Below, in pieces: positions 62,485-64,000 of a DNA stretch of 64,000 bases; the first letter of the stretch is position 1, and every line of letters begins with the position of its first letter. A program made the translations under genes and the position numbers. The notes under the pieces are model-generated. The model saw only the letters and a program-made list of their open reading frames with translations. It made no database searches and had not been told where the DNA came from. Source of the stretch: Cordylochernes scorpioides (lineage: Eukaryota; Arthropoda; Arachnida; Pseudoscorpiones; Chernetidae); NCBI GenBank assembly GCA_030710605.1, contig CP092869.1:12611425-12675424 (forward strand), in the 5' to 3' direction.

Positions 62485-62870
62485 ATTATTATTATCCCTA
62501 GTACACGTGGTACAGGCCATGATAATCATGGTGGGTAGAAGTTGGCGACTTCTTTTACTGTAAGCGCACCGCATGTCTACATAGGTGAAAAGCAGTCCAA
62601 CTTTTGCACTTAAAAACAGTAGCAGGGTTCAATTCACACAACCCCTAACCAACGTATATAGTAAAGATACATGGATTATCCTGGTTCAAATTCACATAAA
62701 TAGGTACCGCTCAGCAAGAGCAACCTAGTTCATGATAATTGAACAATGAATAATATGTGAAGGTTATTCACATATTAAACAAAATTTAAACGCGGGATTC
62801 AATCCCGGTTCATGACTGTCGGGAATAGAGGGGGTTACCCACTCGTCCACCGACTTATTGTTATGTTTTT
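62485..62870 (-). mobile_element. tRNA-SINE (family A), diverged
   Basis: Tail part at 62497-62610 (CTAGTACACGTGGTACAGGC) and a tRNA-like head near 62790-62860 with a B-box-like GGGATTGAATCCC. A further fragment is at 62930-63045. Confidence 0.6.
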
Positions 62871-63108
62871 TTTTTTGTTTTTTTTTTTACATGGATTATA
62901 TTTTCATAGAAAATGAACACCAATTTGAACAAAATAGCTAAAAGGTTCTTTGGTGGGTTGAAGTTGCTTTTACTGTAAGTGCACCACATGTCTACACATG
63001 TGAAAAACAGTTCAACTTTTGTACTTAAAAATGTACCAGAGCCATTTGTTGAAAAGAAACACATTGCCAATAAATTTATTTATTAATGTTTAACATAATT
63101 TATTGATA

Positions 63109-63284
63109 CAGTTATACCTGTATATAGCGCCCCCTCTAAATAGCGCCTTCCTCTCTATAGCGCCCGATTTTAAACATTAAAATGTAAACATTTTACATTA
63201 AAATTGACCTGTCTATAGCATCCTCTCTATAGCATCCTATTTTGGTGAGTCTCAAGAGGGGACGCTATAGACAGGTTTAACTTT
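63109..63284. mobile_element. pogo/Tc-like MITE, CAGTTAAAC family
   Basis: CAGTTATACCTGTATATAGC at the left, AGACAGGTTTAACT at the right; same family as 2137 and 4053. Confidence 0.6.
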
Positions 63285-63369
63285 ACTTAGTTAATTGTAA
63301 GAACAAATAAATGAGAAATTAAACAAAGATAAATGATAGAAAAATAAAACGAAGATTGAAGAGGAGTTT

Positions 63370-63480
63370 CTTGTGCGAATTTTTTAATAGCAAGCTTTCG
63401 GACGTCCTTCTACAGGCTTTTTTTTACGATATCCTGGGTAAAAAATTCTCACAAGAAATTCCTCTTCTTCACTCTCCGTT
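63370..63480. repeat. Penelope-type hairpin
   Basis: GAGGAGTTTCTTGTGCGAATT and AATTCTCACAAGAAATTCCTC form arms around a minus-strand CCTGTAGAAGGACGTCC, GAAAGCTTG motif. Confidence 0.5.
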
Positions 63481-63534
63481 TTATTTTTCTATTTTAACTC
63501 AAAGTGTTTATTTTGGTCAAAAATAAATGATATT

Positions 63535-64000
63535 ATTTACAATTTGGTGATAAATACCTATAGTTGTTCTCAGGAAGGGAGGTTCCTTCATCTTGTCCTC
63601 CTCAAGACAAGGACAGGATCTCTCAGTTCAATTTTGAGATAATACTTATAGAGACATGTCTTGGTAGACGTCAGGATGGTCAGGGTGTCATCATCCAGGC
63701 CGTCAGAAGACCCAGCCCTGCAGTCAGGGGGATGATGGTAAATGTCTCCCAGATGAGAGGACAGCGGCAGGGCCAGTACCGGTGAGCTAGCGTCAGGTCG
63801 TTGGACCCACTGGCAACGCAGAAACTGTTGGGCCGAGGCTGGATTGCCTGGATGTGACAAAGCTTTTTCAGTAGAATGCGAGGAAACTTCGGAAAAGTTT
63901 CCTTTCGCTGCTTAGATAGACATTTTGGCAGATTGATTGAAGTATTAAATTGTCGCGGTTGTGAAATGAAGCTCAGCTGACGACTTGGAATTGCCAGCGC
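63535..64000 (-). other. Unidentified transcript-like segment at window edge
   Basis: The minus strand has a GC-rich stretch with an open frame of 90 codons (63588-63860; includes DDDTLTILTSTKTCLYKYYL), and another frame with a hydrophobic run (ETFTIIPLTAGLGLLTAW). An AATAAA occurs beyond it (about 63520). The two frames may be parts of one shifted protein. It extends past the window. Not recognised. Confidence 0.35.

Noticed and set aside
62790-62860. Second tRNA gene candidate (tRNA-Ser-like head)
   Set aside because: Arms do not close and the copy is attached to SINE family A sequence.

Overview
The window reads as arthropod nuclear DNA, probably from an arachnid. Evidence: a Penelope-like retroelement with a GIY-YIG end, LINE C-termini of the kind common in spider genomes, degenerate TTAGG-type telomeric repeats, and exons of an arthropod-type ionotropic receptor. 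It is AT-rich and mostly transposable elements (TEs); there is no bacterial-style gene organisation. Family assignments are by eye from motifs; no search was run.

Host-like genes are few. Two nearly identical intronless copies of the splicing factor U2AF large subunit lie in opposite orientation (7304-8527 minus, 53752-54975 plus). An intronless, polyadenylated TFIIH p34 (GTF2H3) gene lies at 37723-38637 minus and an intronless U1 snRNP C gene at 61007-61729 minus. On the plus strand, two phase-compatible exons (32010-32299 and 34801-35077), plus weaker candidates at 27965 and 31625, look like the C-terminal half of an ionotropic receptor. Its pore region is hit by a LINE and a 100-N assembly gap (31723-31822).

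Layout: 1-4750, Penelope, MITE and tRNA-SINE fragments; 4757-6946, a 118-bp satellite; 7.0-9.8 kb, left U2AF arm with a truncated mariner; 9.9-13.6 kb, transposons including an LTR element; 14-23 kb, Helitrons, a mariner fragment and MITEs; 23-35 kb, SINEs and hairpin elements interspersed with receptor exons; 36.05-44.98 kb, a nested stack in which a mariner contains an inverted-repeat element, which contains a direct-repeat-flanked GTF2H3 gene, which is cut by an apparently young intact Ty3/gypsy element; 45.4-51.4 kb, LTR elements, Helitrons and foldback repeats; 51.9-59.4 kb, right arm (mariner, U2AF, satellite) with a 2.8-kb DNA transposon; 59.4-64 kb, hairpin/Penelope repeats, U1-C and an unidentified duplicated segment.

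Main points: the U2AF block is an inverted duplication around an assembly gap; the 118-bp satellite is built from the 3' end of a LINE; several repeat families carry hammerhead-ribozyme-like motifs; and the GTF2H3 retrogene appears to have been captured inside an LTR-like element.
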